A stretch of DNA of 64,000 bases from Streptomyces iconiensis (GCF_028657195.3 NZ_JANCPR020000010.1:62001-126000); one strand, 5' to 3'. Positions 17,701-26,301 are shown, counted from the stretch's first letter. A program made the numbers and translations. Notes: generated by a model not told the origin, from the letters alone.

Positions 17701-18790
17701 GCAGCGTCGTCAACCGGTGTGCCGGCACATGGTCCAGCCCTCCGGCCGGGTTCCAGGAGCCCAGCGTGATCTCGGCGGTGATGCCGGGGCCGAACCCCGC
17801 GATGAGCCCCTGGGCCCCGTGGCCGGCTCCGCCGTCCACGAAGAAGCGTTCCAGTGCGTCGAAGATGACGGCGCTGGCGATGTTGCCGCGTTCGGTGAGG
17901 GTGGCTCTGCTGTAGCGGACCATGAACTGCGGCACTTTCAGGTGCGTGCACAGGTCGTCCAGAATCCTGGGGCCGCCGGCGTGGACGATGTAGAAGGCGA
18001 GCCCCGAGATGTCCCAGTCGCACAGCTCGGTCAGCTCGCGCAGGGCCGGGGCGAGGTCGGCCATGGTGCCCGGCACCCGCTTGTCGAGCATGAAGTGGAA
18101 CCCGGTGTCGCGGACCGCGTAGGAGATCCAGTCCTCCGTGTCGGGCACGAGGTGCGAACCGTTGTGGTCCAGCCGTACGCCCCTGCCGCCCTGGCCCCGG
18201 ACCACAGCCGCGGCGATGGCGTCCCCGAACAGGCCGTTGGACAGCAGGTTGCCCACCAACAGGTCCGTCGGCTGGTAGCACAGCGAGCAGAACTCGCAGC
18301 ACAGGATCAGCACGTTCGCCTGCGGGTAGGCGGTGCAGAAGTCGTGGGCGCGATTGAGGGCCGCACCCCCTGCCGCGCAGCCGAGCTGGGCGATCGGCAG
18401 TTGCCGGGTCTCCTGCCGGAACCCCATCGTGTTGATCAGCCAGGCGGTCATCGACGGCATCATGAATCCGGTGCAGGAGACGTAGACGATCATGTCGATG
18501 TCGCGCGGAGTGAGGTCGGCGTAGGCCAGCGCCCGGAGCGCTGCCTCGGGCACACGGGCCTTGGCCTCCGCTTCGTACAGGGCGTTGCGCGTGGTGAAGC
18601 CGGGATGGCGCAGGGTGTCCTCGATGGGCTGCACCAGATGGCGGGTCTGCACGCCGGTGTTGGAGATCAGGCGTAGTGCGAGGCCCAGTTGAGGGTGGTC
18701 GGCATGCAGCTCCCGTGCCAGCTCAAGGGTCTGCTCCCGGGTGATGACATGCTCGGGCACGGCGATGGCCGGCCTGCACAAGGTAGCCAT
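17678..18790 (-). CDS. rppA: 1,3,6,8-tetrahydroxynaphthalene synthase (type III polyketide synthase)
   Basis: 370 residues. The chalcone-synthase fold has its catalytic triad as Cys138 (QLGCAAGG), His270 (IVHAGGP) and the asparagine of ERGNIAS near 303. These are the same numbers as known Streptomyces RppA. It condenses five malonyl-CoA into 1,3,6,8-tetrahydroxynaphthalene, which oxidises to flaviolin. It is 10 bases downstream of a P450 gene and has AGGGGT before its ATG, so the two form an operon for oxidised or coupled naphthoquinone pigments. Confidence 0.95.
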   Translation of the reverse strand: MATLCRPAIAVPEHVITREQTLELARELHADHPQLGLALRLISNTGVQTRHLVQPIEDTLRHPGFTTRNALYEAEAKARVPEAALRALAYADLTPRDIDMIVYVSCTGFMMPSMTAWLINTMGFRQETRQLPIAQLGCAAGGAALNRAHDFCTAYPQANVLILCCEFCSLCYQPTDLLVGNLLSNGLFGDAIAAAVVRGQGGRGVRLDHNGSHLVPDTEDWISYAVRDTGFHFMLDKRVPGTMADLAPALRELTELCDWDISGLAFYIVHAGGPRILDDLCTHLKVPQFMVRYSRATLTERGNIASAVIFDALERFFVDGGAGHGAQGLIAGFGPGITAEITLGSWNPAGGLDHVPAHRLTTLPRQSARA

Positions 18791-18800
18791 GACGACACCC

Positions 18801-20015
18801 CTACCAGGTCACGGGCAGGGCTAGCGGATAGCGCCAGATCGACACGGTGTTCCACCTCACCTCGCCCTCGGGTACGGCCAGCCGCAGCCCGGGGAAGCGG
18901 GTGAGGAGCGTGCCGATGGACACCTGGAGAGCCATGCGCGCCAGGTGGGAGCCGAGGCAGTGGTGACTGCCGTATCCGAAGGTCATGTGCCCGGCCGGCG
19001 CCTCACGTTCGAAGTCCAGCTCGTCGGGCCGCTCGTAGACCAGGCCGTCGCGGTTGCCGGTCAGATAGGACACGTGCACGGTGTCGCCGGCCGCGATGAG
19101 CCGGCCGCCGAGTTCCACGTCCTCCAGGGCCACCCGTGGAATGCCGACGCCCTGGCGGAAGGGGATGTAGCGCAGCAGCTCTTCCAGGGCCCTGGGCAGC
19201 AGTTCGGGCCGCGCCCGTAGCTGGGCCAGGTGCGAAGGGTGGGTCAGCAGGGTGTAGACGATGTTGCTGATCTCGTAGGTGGTGGTGTCATGCCCGGTGA
19301 CCAGCAGGAGCATGGCCAGTACGGCCAACTCCCTCTCCTCCAGCATCTCGTCGCCGATGCGCGCGCCGGCCATCGCGCTGATCAGGTCGTCGCCGGGTGC
19401 GCGGCGCCGCGCACCGGTCAGCTCGGTGAAATACGCGCGCAGCGCCGCCTTCGCCTCGGCCGCTGCCGAGGCGTCGTCCGCGCTCATCGACATCATGGCC
19501 GTCGCCCAGCGGCGCAACCGCGGGCGGTCCTCCTCCGGTACGTCCATCAGCTGGCTGATCGTCATCAGCGGCAGCTCGTTCGCCAGGTGCGCGACGATGT
19601 CGGCCGGCGCACCGTGTTCGGCCATCCTGTCCAGCAGCGCGTCAACGGTCTTCTGGGTCCAGGGGCGCAGCGCCTCGACCTGGGGAGTGGTAAAAGCTTT
19701 GACGACCAGCTTGCGCACCCGGTTGAGCGCGGGCGGGTCCATCAGGTTGATCGCCTCCGACTGCGCGATGGGCGCCGGGGTGATCCGGGGGAAGTCCTGG
19801 CCGACCAGTGCGGCCCGGCTGAACCTCCGGTCGGAGGTCACCGTCTGCACGTCCGCGTAGCGCGTCACCAGCCAGCAGGTGCCCTTGCCGTACGGCATAC
19901 GGACCCGGGCGACGGGCTCTTCGTGCATCATGCGCGTCATGAACGGGTCGGGCTCAAGAGCGTTGTCATGGCGGAACGGGCACGTCCGCTCGGTACCGGT
20001 ATCAGCTGTGGTCAT
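18801..20015 (-). CDS. Cytochrome P450 coupled to rppA (CYP158-like)
   Basis: 404 residues from ATG 20015; a TTG 18 bases upstream is the weaker alternative. P450 hallmarks are present: I-helix LLLVTGHDTTTYE, K-helix EELLRYI, and the heme loop FGYGSHHCLG with Cys353 as iron ligand. It precedes rppA by 10 bases in the same direction. The RppA-associated P450s characterised in Streptomyces couple flaviolin to biflaviolin or triflaviolin. That role is inferred from context and the general similarity of the C-terminal half. Confidence 0.9.
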   Translation of the reverse strand: MTTADTGTERTCPFRHDNALEPDPFMTRMMHEEPVARVRMPYGKGTCWLVTRYADVQTVTSDRRFSRAALVGQDFPRITPAPIAQSEAINLMDPPALNRVRKLVVKAFTTPQVEALRPWTQKTVDALLDRMAEHGAPADIVAHLANELPLMTISQLMDVPEEDRPRLRRWATAMMSMSADDASAAAEAKAALRAYFTELTGARRRAPGDDLISAMAGARIGDEMLEERELAVLAMLLLVTGHDTTTYEISNIVYTLLTHPSHLAQLRARPELLPRALEELLRYIPFRQGVGIPRVALEDVELGGRLIAAGDTVHVSYLTGNRDGLVYERPDELDFEREAPAGHMTFGYGSHHCLGSHLARMALQVSIGTLLTRFPGLRLAVPEGEVRWNTVSIWRYPLALPVTW

Positions 20016-20096
20016 CCCAGCACTTCCCCTCAACGCGAGGTCCGTCCGTATTGCGTACCTTCAGGGCGATACCCGCCCTGGCATGGGGTCACCTCG

Positions 20097-20135
20097 CGAG
20101 GGAGCAAACCACTCTTATAGGGCCACTCTCCCTCG
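20097..20135 (-). promoter_or_regulatory. Probable promoter/operator of the P450-rppA operon
   Basis: On the minus strand TATAAG (20119-20114) is a good -10 box about 95 bases before the P450 ATG. A perfect 8-bp inverted repeat, CGAGGGAG (20097-20104) and CTCCCTCG (20128-20135), brackets it. The -35 is poor (TGTGTT, 16-bp spacing), as expected of a regulated promoter. Confidence 0.5.
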
Positions 20136-20341
20136 AACACATCCAGAGGCAGCAATGTGCGCGCCCGGGCGGCGCTGCCCCGCTCGATCTCCTCACCGCG
20201 ACGACCGCGCCGCGGTCACGGGCCCGCCGATGCGCGGCACCCGCGCCGGGGAACGGTGCGCCGGCGGCCGTCTCCCCCCTCACCGGGTGAGGGAATTCGG
20301 TCGAACAGGTTCACCTGACGGCCACCGGAGCGGAGCGCCCA
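20136..20341. other. Non-coding stretch upstream of the P450 promoter
   Basis: Together with the leader on its left, bases 20016-20341 hold no gene that I can support. Apart from the promoter element described at 20097-20135, the sequence is plain GC-rich DNA. It adjoins the decayed genes on the right. Confidence 0.5.
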
Positions 20342-20881
20342 TCAGGCCGGGGCGCGCTGGGCGCCCGCGCGGGAACAGCGCCCGCGTGGAGGCGGGTTGG
20401 ACACGTGGGCGCCCGGTCGGGACGAGGCGGCGAGGGCGATCGCGGTGGAGCCGCGCTCCGGCCGCGGGAAGCCGCTATGTCTCGCGTCCGGTCTTCCCCT
20501 CGCCGCGCTCCTCGGCGGCTGCACTCCGGCTTCCGGTTGTTCTCGTCCCGGCGCCTTCACATTCTCCAGCAGATGCTGTCCCTGACGGTCGATCGTCCGC
20601 GTAACCGCCTCTTGCAGAACACCAAAAGCCGTGGCCCAGGCAATGATCTGTGACGAGGTGTCCAGGGCGTTCAGCCCGGGAAAGAATTTGCCGCTGAGCA
20701 ACACGACGCCGACCAGCGCTGTCAGCGCACCGACAGGCAGCCGGAGAAGCAGAAGGTTGATGAGCACATGGTAGGGGCTCGAATTTCCGCGTACCTTGCG
20801 CAGCGACCCCGCACCGGTGACATGGGCAGCGAGCATGCCGACGAACTCGATGAACCATACGCCCTGCCATGTGGGCTTCTT
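20342..20881 (-). pseudogene. C-terminal remnant of a membrane protein
   Basis: The minus-strand frame from 20881 to the stop at 20342 gives 179 residues with no start of its own. The first 110 or so (KKPTWQGVWFIEFVGMLAAH, then RLPVGALTALVGVVL, then ALDTSSQIIAWA and DRQGQHLLENV) look like the last part of a family of Streptomyces integral membrane proteins with two or three helices. The remainder is a low-quality tail. The similarity stops abruptly at 20881, about 20 bases from where the opposite-strand hydrolase remnant begins, so a deletion probably joined two truncated genes. Confidence 0.55.
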
Positions 20882-20902
20882 CCCCAACGGGCATACGGTC
20901 AG

Positions 20903-21261
20903 CGGCGCGTGTTCAGCCTGGGCAAGTCTTTCCCCGGGTTCACACCCATCGGGCCGTGGCTGGTCACACCGGACGAGTTCGAGGACGCCGACGACCTCGA
21001 ACTCACCTGCTCCGTCAATGGCGAGCAGGTCCAGAAGGGCCGCACCCGCGACCTGGTGTTCACCGTGCCCGCCCTGATCGCGAAGCTGTCGGCCGTGCTG
21101 CCACTGCTGCCCGGCGACGTGCTCTTCACCGGCACCCCGGCGGGTGTCGGCCTGGGCCGCGAACCGCAGCGCCGGCTGAACCCCGGCGACGTGCTGGTCT
21201 CCTCCATCGAGGGCATCGGCGAACTGCGCCAGACCTTCAGCGGCTGCCCCGCACCCGCTGA
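20903..21261 (+). pseudogene. C-terminal remnant of a fumarylacetoacetate hydrolase-family enzyme
   Basis: About 115 residues beginning at RRVFSLGKSFPGFTPIGPW match the C-terminal half of FAH-family hydrolases, including LPGDVLFTGTPAGVGLG and SSIEGIGELRQTF. The N-terminal metal-binding half is missing, and whole family members are about 280-300 residues. The expected stop (TGA at 21259) is out of frame, so the frame runs on into the next gene. FAH-family enzymes often act after ring-cleavage dioxygenases, and the next gene is the remains of one. Confidence 0.7.
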
Positions 21262-21293
21262 GCCCAACGGAACAGGACCAAGGAGTCCCGACC

Positions 21294-21911
21294 ATGGCAC
21301 TGCACCGCCTGACCTCCGTCACCATGGGCGTCCCCAACGTCGCCGAAACAGCCGCCTACTACACCGACTTCGGCCTCACCCCGGACGGCGACGGCTGGTT
21401 CACCACCCGCGACGCCGGCCGCCAACTGCACCTCGTGCACGCCCCCACCCGCCGCCTCATCGAGCTACGCGTCGGCGCCGACGACCCCGACGACCTGGCC
21501 GCCGCTGCCTCCCGCCTGGAGCGCGTCGGCGCCGCCTGTGAACGTCACGGCACCGCCGTCCTCGTGCTCAAGGCCCCCGTGACCTACCTCCACCACACCT
21601 CCTGGCAGGTCGACGACGTCGACGATGTCGGACGCGGTGCCACCGCCATGCTGGAGGACCATCCCGAACGCCATATCTGGGGCCTGGGCCGCCACCACGC
21701 CGGGTCGAACTTCTTCTGGTACCTCAAGGACCCGGCGGGCACCTTCTCCGAGTACTACTCCGACATGGACTGCGTCGCCGACGACCAGCTGTGGACCCCC
21801 GAAGTCCTCGAAGGCGCCAAGGGATTGTTCAACTGGGGCCCGCCCCCGCCGCCTTCCTTCCTCCATCCCGAGGACCTCGCCGCTCTGATGTCCGGCTCCC
21901 ACAGCGACTGA
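21294..21911 (+). CDS. VOC-superfamily extradiol dioxygenase-like protein, probably internally deleted
   Basis: 205 residues with a good AAGGAG site. The N-terminal half-domain (MALHRLTSVTMGVPNVAETAAYY-type start) and the C-terminal half (TYLHHTSWQVDDVDD, HHAGSNFFWYLKDPAG, SEYYSDMD) both look like two-domain ring-cleavage dioxygenases of about 300 residues. Around residue 90 the chain jumps from the first domain into the late second domain, so about 90 residues seem lost in frame. The missing part should include the first iron-ligand histidine, while the later His and Glu remain. It is likely inactive as a dioxygenase. Confidence 0.7.
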   Translation: MALHRLTSVTMGVPNVAETAAYYTDFGLTPDGDGWFTTRDAGRQLHLVHAPTRRLIELRVGADDPDDLAAAASRLERVGAACERHGTAVLVLKAPVTYLHHTSWQVDDVDDVGRGATAMLEDHPERHIWGLGRHHAGSNFFWYLKDPAGTFSEYYSDMDCVADDQLWTPEVLEGAKGLFNWGPPPPPSFLHPEDLAALMSGSHSD

Positions 21912-22006
21912 ACGCAGCCAGGCTGATGAACGTCTTCCGCGTCGGCGCCCCCTGAACTTCCGCCTGCCGCGCCCGCCGATCCGCATCGCGCCCCCGCTGA
22001 GTCAGG

Positions 22007-22030
22007 AACCCCATACATATGTGTAGGGTT
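22007..22030. promoter_or_regulatory. 24-bp palindromic operator directly before the TetR-fusion gene
   Basis: Half-sites AACCCCATACAT and its right-hand partner (reverse complement AACCCTACACAT) match at 10 of 12 positions around the centre between 22018 and 22019. The right end is 5 bases before the ATG at 22036. TAGGGT (22024-22029) inside it can serve as the -10 of a leaderless transcript. This is the expected form of an autoregulatory TetR operator. Confidence 0.6.
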
Positions 22031-22035
22031 GCGGG

Positions 22036-23280
22036 ATGGCGCGTACTGGGCGGTCGAAGGCCGAGCTGATCCTGTCGGACGAGGAGCGGGGCGCGCTGGA
22101 GGAGTGGGTGCGGGACCGTTCCACGCCGCGGGCGTGGGCGCTGCGGTGCCGGATCGTCCTGGCGTGCGCAGGCGGGGCGTCGAACAAGGACGTGGCCGCC
22201 GAGGTCGGCTCGTCGCCCCATGCGGTGGGCCGGTGGCGGGCGCGGTTCGTCGAGCGCCGGATCGCCGGGCTGGGTGACATGCCCCGTTCGGGCGGGCCCC
22301 GCACGGTCACGGACGAGCAGGTCGCCACCGTGGTCAGGCGAACGCTGGAGACGGCGCCGGAGAACGCCGCGCACTGGTCGACGAGGGCGATGGCGAAGGA
22401 GACGGGCCTGTCCCAGTCGACCGTTTCGCGGATCTGGCGTACGTACGGCCTGCGAGCGCACCGAACGGAAACGTGCGAGCCCTCCGCGCGGAAGAAGACC
22501 GCGGACGAGATCCTCGAACGCCTCGCCGGTCCCTCGGGCGGAACGGCCACCGGACACGTCGTTGAGCCCGTTCCCCCAGGCCCGGAGGGGGCCGTCCCCG
22601 TCCAGGAGGGGGTTGCCGTCCCCGTTCAGGAAGGGGTTGCCGTCCCCGTTCAGGAGGGGGTGCGCGAGCGGAAGAAGCAGCGGACGCGGCGGGTGCTGAT
22701 CGACGTGGCGCACGAACTGTTCGAGAAGCACGGGTACGAGCAGACCCCCGTGGATCGCATCGCCAAGGCGGCGCGTGTCTCGCAGCGCACGTTCTTCCGC
22801 TACTTCGCCGGCAAGGAGGATGTCGCGCTGGCCACGGTGGACGAGGTGCTGGCTGTCTTCGCGCAGGCGGTGGCGGCCCGCCCCCGTTCCGAGGCCCCGA
22901 TGGAGGTGCTGCGCCTCGCGCTGCGGGACACCGTGGAGCGGGTGCGGGCCCAGGACCCGCGGCGGGAGGCCCAGTTCGGCGAACGCTTCCGCCGGCTCAA
23001 CGAGGCGCCGGGACTGCTCGCCGCGCACCTGCGCAGAGAGGAAGAGCGCAACCACGTGCTGGTGGCGGAGGTGGCCGAGCGTGAGGGCGTCGACCCGGTG
23101 ACCGACCCCCGCCCGCACCTGCTGGTCGCCGCCTTCGCGGCGGCGATGCGGGTGAGCATCCGGCACTGGTACCTGGAGGAGGCGACCAGCGACCTGGCCG
23201 GGCTGCCCGACGAGGTGGACCGGCACATCGAACTGCTGGGCCCGGCACTCGCGGGGCACTGGAGCCGACCACTCTCCTGA
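22036..23280 (+). CDS. TetR-family regulator fused to an IS630-type transposase DNA-binding region
   Basis: One uninterrupted frame of 414 residues. Residues 1 to about 142 are the N-terminal helix-turn-helix region of IS630-family transposases (ALRCRIVLACAGGASNKDVA, VGRWRARFVERRIAGL, THWST-like HWSTRAMAKETGLSQSTVSR), without the DDE catalytic domain. A linker follows with three AVPVQEGV repeats (residues 186-209). Residues 209-414 are a complete TetR regulator (RERKKQRTRRVLIDVAHELF, VSQRTFFRYFAGKEDV and a ligand-binding domain). It lies beside a DHA2 exporter, so control of efflux is likely. An internal GTG at 22660 might allow separate production of the TetR half. Confidence 0.85.
   Translation: MARTGRSKAELILSDEERGALEEWVRDRSTPRAWALRCRIVLACAGGASNKDVAAEVGSSPHAVGRWRARFVERRIAGLGDMPRSGGPRTVTDEQVATVVRRTLETAPENAAHWSTRAMAKETGLSQSTVSRIWRTYGLRAHRTETCEPSARKKTADEILERLAGPSGGTATGHVVEPVPPGPEGAVPVQEGVAVPVQEGVAVPVQEGVRERKKQRTRRVLIDVAHELFEKHGYEQTPVDRIAKAARVSQRTFFRYFAGKEDVALATVDEVLAVFAQAVAARPRSEAPMEVLRLALRDTVERVRAQDPRREAQFGERFRRLNEAPGLLAAHLRREEERNHVLVAEVAEREGVDPVTDPRPHLLVAAFAAAMRVSIRHWYLEEATSDLAGLPDEVDRHIELLGPALAGHWSRPLS
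22591..22662 (+). repeat. Three 24-bp tandem repeats in the fusion linker
   Basis: Units 22591-22614, 22615-22638 and 22639-22662 each encode AVPVQEGV. The copies differ at only a few bases. They mark the exact joint between the transposase-derived and TetR-derived parts and carry a purine-rich AGGAGGGG-like run in each unit. Confidence 0.9.
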
Positions 23281-23370
23281 ACCAAGCCCTCTTTCCTCAA
23301 CCTTGCCCACCTGAGTCAGGAATGCTATTCATCAGAGGGGTATTGGGCGACCGATGCGGGATTTTCCTCT

Positions 23371-23399
23371 TTGCCAAATGGCAGTCAGTGCCATAACGT
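23371..23399 (+). promoter_or_regulatory. Promoter with overlapping TGCCA/TGGCA operator half-sites
   Basis: TTGCCA (23371-23376) and TAACGT (23394-23399) form a -35/-10 pair with exact 17-bp spacing. The spacer contains TGCCA-AA-TGGCA (23372-23383) and ATGGCA-GTCAG-TGCCAT (23378-23394), which share an arm. This gives three half-sites for a dimeric repressor across the promoter. It reads towards the exporter gene, with about 50 bases of leader to the ATG at 23457. Confidence 0.6.
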
Positions 23400-23456
23400 C
23401 GCCCGGCGATGCATCGCTCCATGCTGAACCCGTTCTCGTCCGACCGGAGTGCCTCG

Positions 23457-25167
23457 ATGACGCCTGCCGAGAATTCGGCGCCCGGAGCGCGGAACACACC
23501 CTTGCTCCACACCGACCCACCTCCTCCCACCTCCCCCACCTCCCCCACCTCTCCGCACCCTCCGTCGCCCCCTCCGCCCTCCCTCCCCACCGGGACCGCC
23601 AACGCCGGGACCACCGGCGGTCTGCGGGGCCGTCCGTGGCTGGTGCTGATCGCTGTGGCGCTCGGCGTGATGATGGTGGCGCTGGACGGCACCGTGGTCG
23701 CCGTCGCCAACCCGGCCATCGGCCGGGACCTGAACGCCTCCCTCTCCGACCTCCAATGGGTCACCAACGGCTATCTGTTGGCGCTCGCCGTCTTCCTGAT
23801 CAGCGCGGGCAAGCTGGGTGACCGCTTCGGCCACAAGGCGATGTTCCTGACCGGTGTCGTCGGCTTCAGCGGCAGTTCGCTGCTGATCGGGCTGCTGCCG
23901 CAGCTGATGCCGGACAGCGCGCTGCCGCTGGTGATCGCCTTCCGGGTGCTCCAGGGCGTGTTCGGCGCCATCCTGCAACCGGCCGCGCTGGGGCTGCTGC
24001 GCTCCACCTTCCCGGCAGAGCGCCTGAACATGGCCATCGGCATCTGGGGCGGCTGCCTGGGCGCCTCCACCGCCGGCGGCCCGATCGTCGGCGGCCTGCT
24101 GGTGCAGCACTTCAGCTGGGAGTCCGTCTTCTACATCAACGTGCCGCTCGGGGCGATCGCCATCGTCGTCGCGCTGCTGGTACTCGGCCGCAACCGGCCG
24201 GTGGACAGCACGTCCCGGTTCGACATCCCGGGGGGTCGGGCTGCTCTCCGCCGGGATGTTCTGCCTCGTCTTCGGGCTGGTGAAGGCCCCCGACTGGCAC
24301 TGGGGCGACCCGAGGACCATCGGCTTCCTCGTCGGCGCCCTCGTGCTCGGCGCGGCGTTCGTGCTCCGGCAGAGCCGCGCCGCGCATCCGCTGCTGCCGT
24401 TGACGCTGTTCCGCTCGGTCAGCCTCTCCGCCGCGGCGGGGCTGACGGTGCTGATGGCCTTCCCCATGTACGGCGCCATGTTCTTCATCACCTTCTACTT
24501 CCAGGGTGTGCACGGCCTCTCCCCCGTGCGGACCGGGGTCCAGTTGCTGCCGATGACCGCGATGATCATCATCGGCTCCCCGATGGCCGGGGCCCTCGCC
24601 TCCCGGTTCGGCCCGCGTCCGCTGGCGGTCGGCGGCATGGGAGTCGCCGCCGTGGCGATGCTCGGCATGGCCACCATGGGCAAGGAAGCCGCCGGGCTGG
24701 AGACCGCCGTCTGGTTCCTGCTGCTGGGCATCGGACTGAGTCCCGTGGTGCCCTGTGTCACCCAGGCCATCCTCAGCAACGCGCCGCTCCGTCTGTCCGG
24801 CACCGCCTCCGGCTTGCAACAGGCGGCGATGCAGGTCGGCGGCTCGCTGAGCACCGCCGTACTGAGTGCGGTGATGACCTCACGCGTCGGCGGCACGCTG
24901 GGCGGCCACCTCCGGGACGCCGGGGTGCCTGCCGACCACACCCGGGTGGAACAGGCCAAGGGGATGGTGGCCCAGGGCGTCGCTCCGGTACCGCCGCACA
25001 CCCCCGAGCCCCTCGCCCAGCGCATCACCACCGCGGCCCACCACTCCTTCATGGACGGACTGCACACCTCGTTCCTGGTGGCCGGCACCGTGACGGCGCT
25101 GGGCGCGCTGCTCGCCGTCCTCGTACGCGCCGACCCGGCCAAGGGCGGGGCGCCGCCTGCGCCCTAG
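23457..25167 (+). pseudogene. DHA2-family (EmrB/QacA-type) drug exporter, frameshifted
   Basis: The ATG at 23457 has GGAG 7 bases upstream; an ATG at 23409 lies closer to the promoter but has no ribosome site. The first frame gives the N-terminal seven or so helices (VALDGTVVAVANPAIG, DLQWVTNGYLL, AGKLGDRFGHK) up to SRFDIPG. The protein then continues without loss in another frame from GLLSAGMFCLVFGLVKAP to the end, for about 570 residues and 14 helices in total. The break is at a run of six G (24230-24235); with five G the frame would be restored as DIPGVGLLSAG. It is a recent mutation, a phase-variable tract or a sequencing error. Role: proton-driven export of a hydrophobic compound. Confidence 0.85.
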
Positions 25168-25292
25168 GGATCCACGGGTGCCGCCGCGCGCTCGCGCGCT
25201 ACGGGCGGGAGATCTGTGCGCCGGAGGGGGCACGGTGTGGCGGCAGGAGTGGTTGTACGCTGCCGTACATCCTGTGCGCCCGGGTACGCGGG

Positions 25293-25309
25293 AACCGAAT
25301 TCTTCGGTT
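25293..25309. promoter_or_regulatory. Perfect 7-bp inverted repeat upstream of the MoaF-like gene
   Basis: AACCGAA-TTC-TTCGGTT lies in the 297-base gap between the exporter and the MoaF-like gene. It could be a regulator site or a weak terminator of the exporter transcript. The remainder of the gap (25168-25464) shows no gene. Confidence 0.35.
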
Positions 25310-25464
25310 TACGTGCCCCCGTATGACCGGCCGGGGTGGTTTTCTTCGATGTCCCTCAGTCTCCGCTTTCGTCCCAGCGGTGACCGGGCAAGCCGTTTTC
25401 ATGGCGGCGCCGGGCGGTTTCGACGGCGAGCCCGAACATTCGGAGAGAACTGTTGTGAGGCCGC

Positions 25465-26301
25465 ATGTCTATGTCTTCGCCGGAACCGCGCCTGCCCGAT
25501 CTGCGCTCGCTCTACCTTTCCTATGAGTTCTGTGACGCAGGGCTCGACCGCAATCGGCTGCCGCTCACCGATGAACTGGCAGGCAGGCGAATGGAATTGC
25601 ATGCCGCAGGGGAAAAACTGACGTCGCACCGGCTGCATTTCCTGGACGGAGACACGCTGTTGTGGCAGCGGGATAACGAACCGAAGCCGCAGAGAGTGCA
25701 TTACCGCGCGGTGGCAGCGCGTCCGGACGTCTGCTTCGTCGACTGGCCCACCGCCCGCAGTGCGGCCACCACGGTCTCCCTGATCATCGACTTCTCGACC
25801 CGGCACGTGCTCGTTCTGGACACCACGCTGCCCACGCCCCGTGCCGCGCGCGCCGGACTCTACAAGCGGATCACGGACACGGACGACCTCAGTGCGGTCC
25901 AGGTGGAGGCGACCGTGACCGGAATCGGCCGCGCCCCGAACGATGACGCGTTCCCGCATACGACCGACCTGGTGGGCGCCCGGGTGCTGTGCGACTACGG
26001 GGGCGGCTCCTTCGAGCACCTCTACCTCAACGAGCACATGTTCTGCTGGCACTGTGTCGCCGGTGACGGCCGGGGCGCTGCCGACGCCGACCCCTGTGTG
26101 TACCGGCGGGTCAGCGACGACCTGTACCTGGTGGTGTGGCGGGAGAAGCTCGCCCCCGCTGTGGGCATGGTGCTGCTTGACCTGTCGGCAGGCCGCTCCA
26201 CGGGCAAGCTCCACCAGGACAGGCTGTCCCAGCCGGGGGACATCGCCAACCACCTCATCGGGGCGCGGGTGACGGTGCTCAACCGGACCCGGTACCCGTG
26301 A
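25465..26301 (+). CDS. MoaF-family protein
   Basis: 278 residues from ATG 25465; a second ATG six bases on is better spaced (10 bases) from GAGG. The C-terminal half has the MoaF pattern: HTTDLVGARVLCDY, EHLYLNEHMFCWHCVAGDG, DDLYLVVWREKLAPAVGMVLLDL. The N-terminal half matches the related MoaF-N fold (VHYRAVAARPDVCFVDW, TTVSLIIDFSTRHVLVL). These are lipocalin-like beta-barrels whose biochemical role is not established. They occur with aromatic or amine metabolism and in biosynthetic loci. Its stop overlaps the GTG of the flavoenzyme gene, so the two are coupled. Confidence 0.75.
   Translation: MSMSSPEPRLPDLRSLYLSYEFCDAGLDRNRLPLTDELAGRRMELHAAGEKLTSHRLHFLDGDTLLWQRDNEPKPQRVHYRAVAARPDVCFVDWPTARSAATTVSLIIDFSTRHVLVLDTTLPTPRAARAGLYKRITDTDDLSAVQVEATVTGIGRAPNDDAFPHTTDLVGARVLCDYGGGSFEHLYLNEHMFCWHCVAGDGRGAADADPCVYRRVSDDLYLVVWREKLAPAVGMVLLDLSAGRSTGKLHQDRLSQPGDIANHLIGARVTVLNRTRYP

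Noticed and set aside
22036..22470. Insertion sequence of the IS630 family
   Set aside because: Only the DNA-binding part of the transposase is present, without the DDE domain, and I found no terminal inverted repeats or TA duplication around it. It is annotated as part of the fusion regulator instead.
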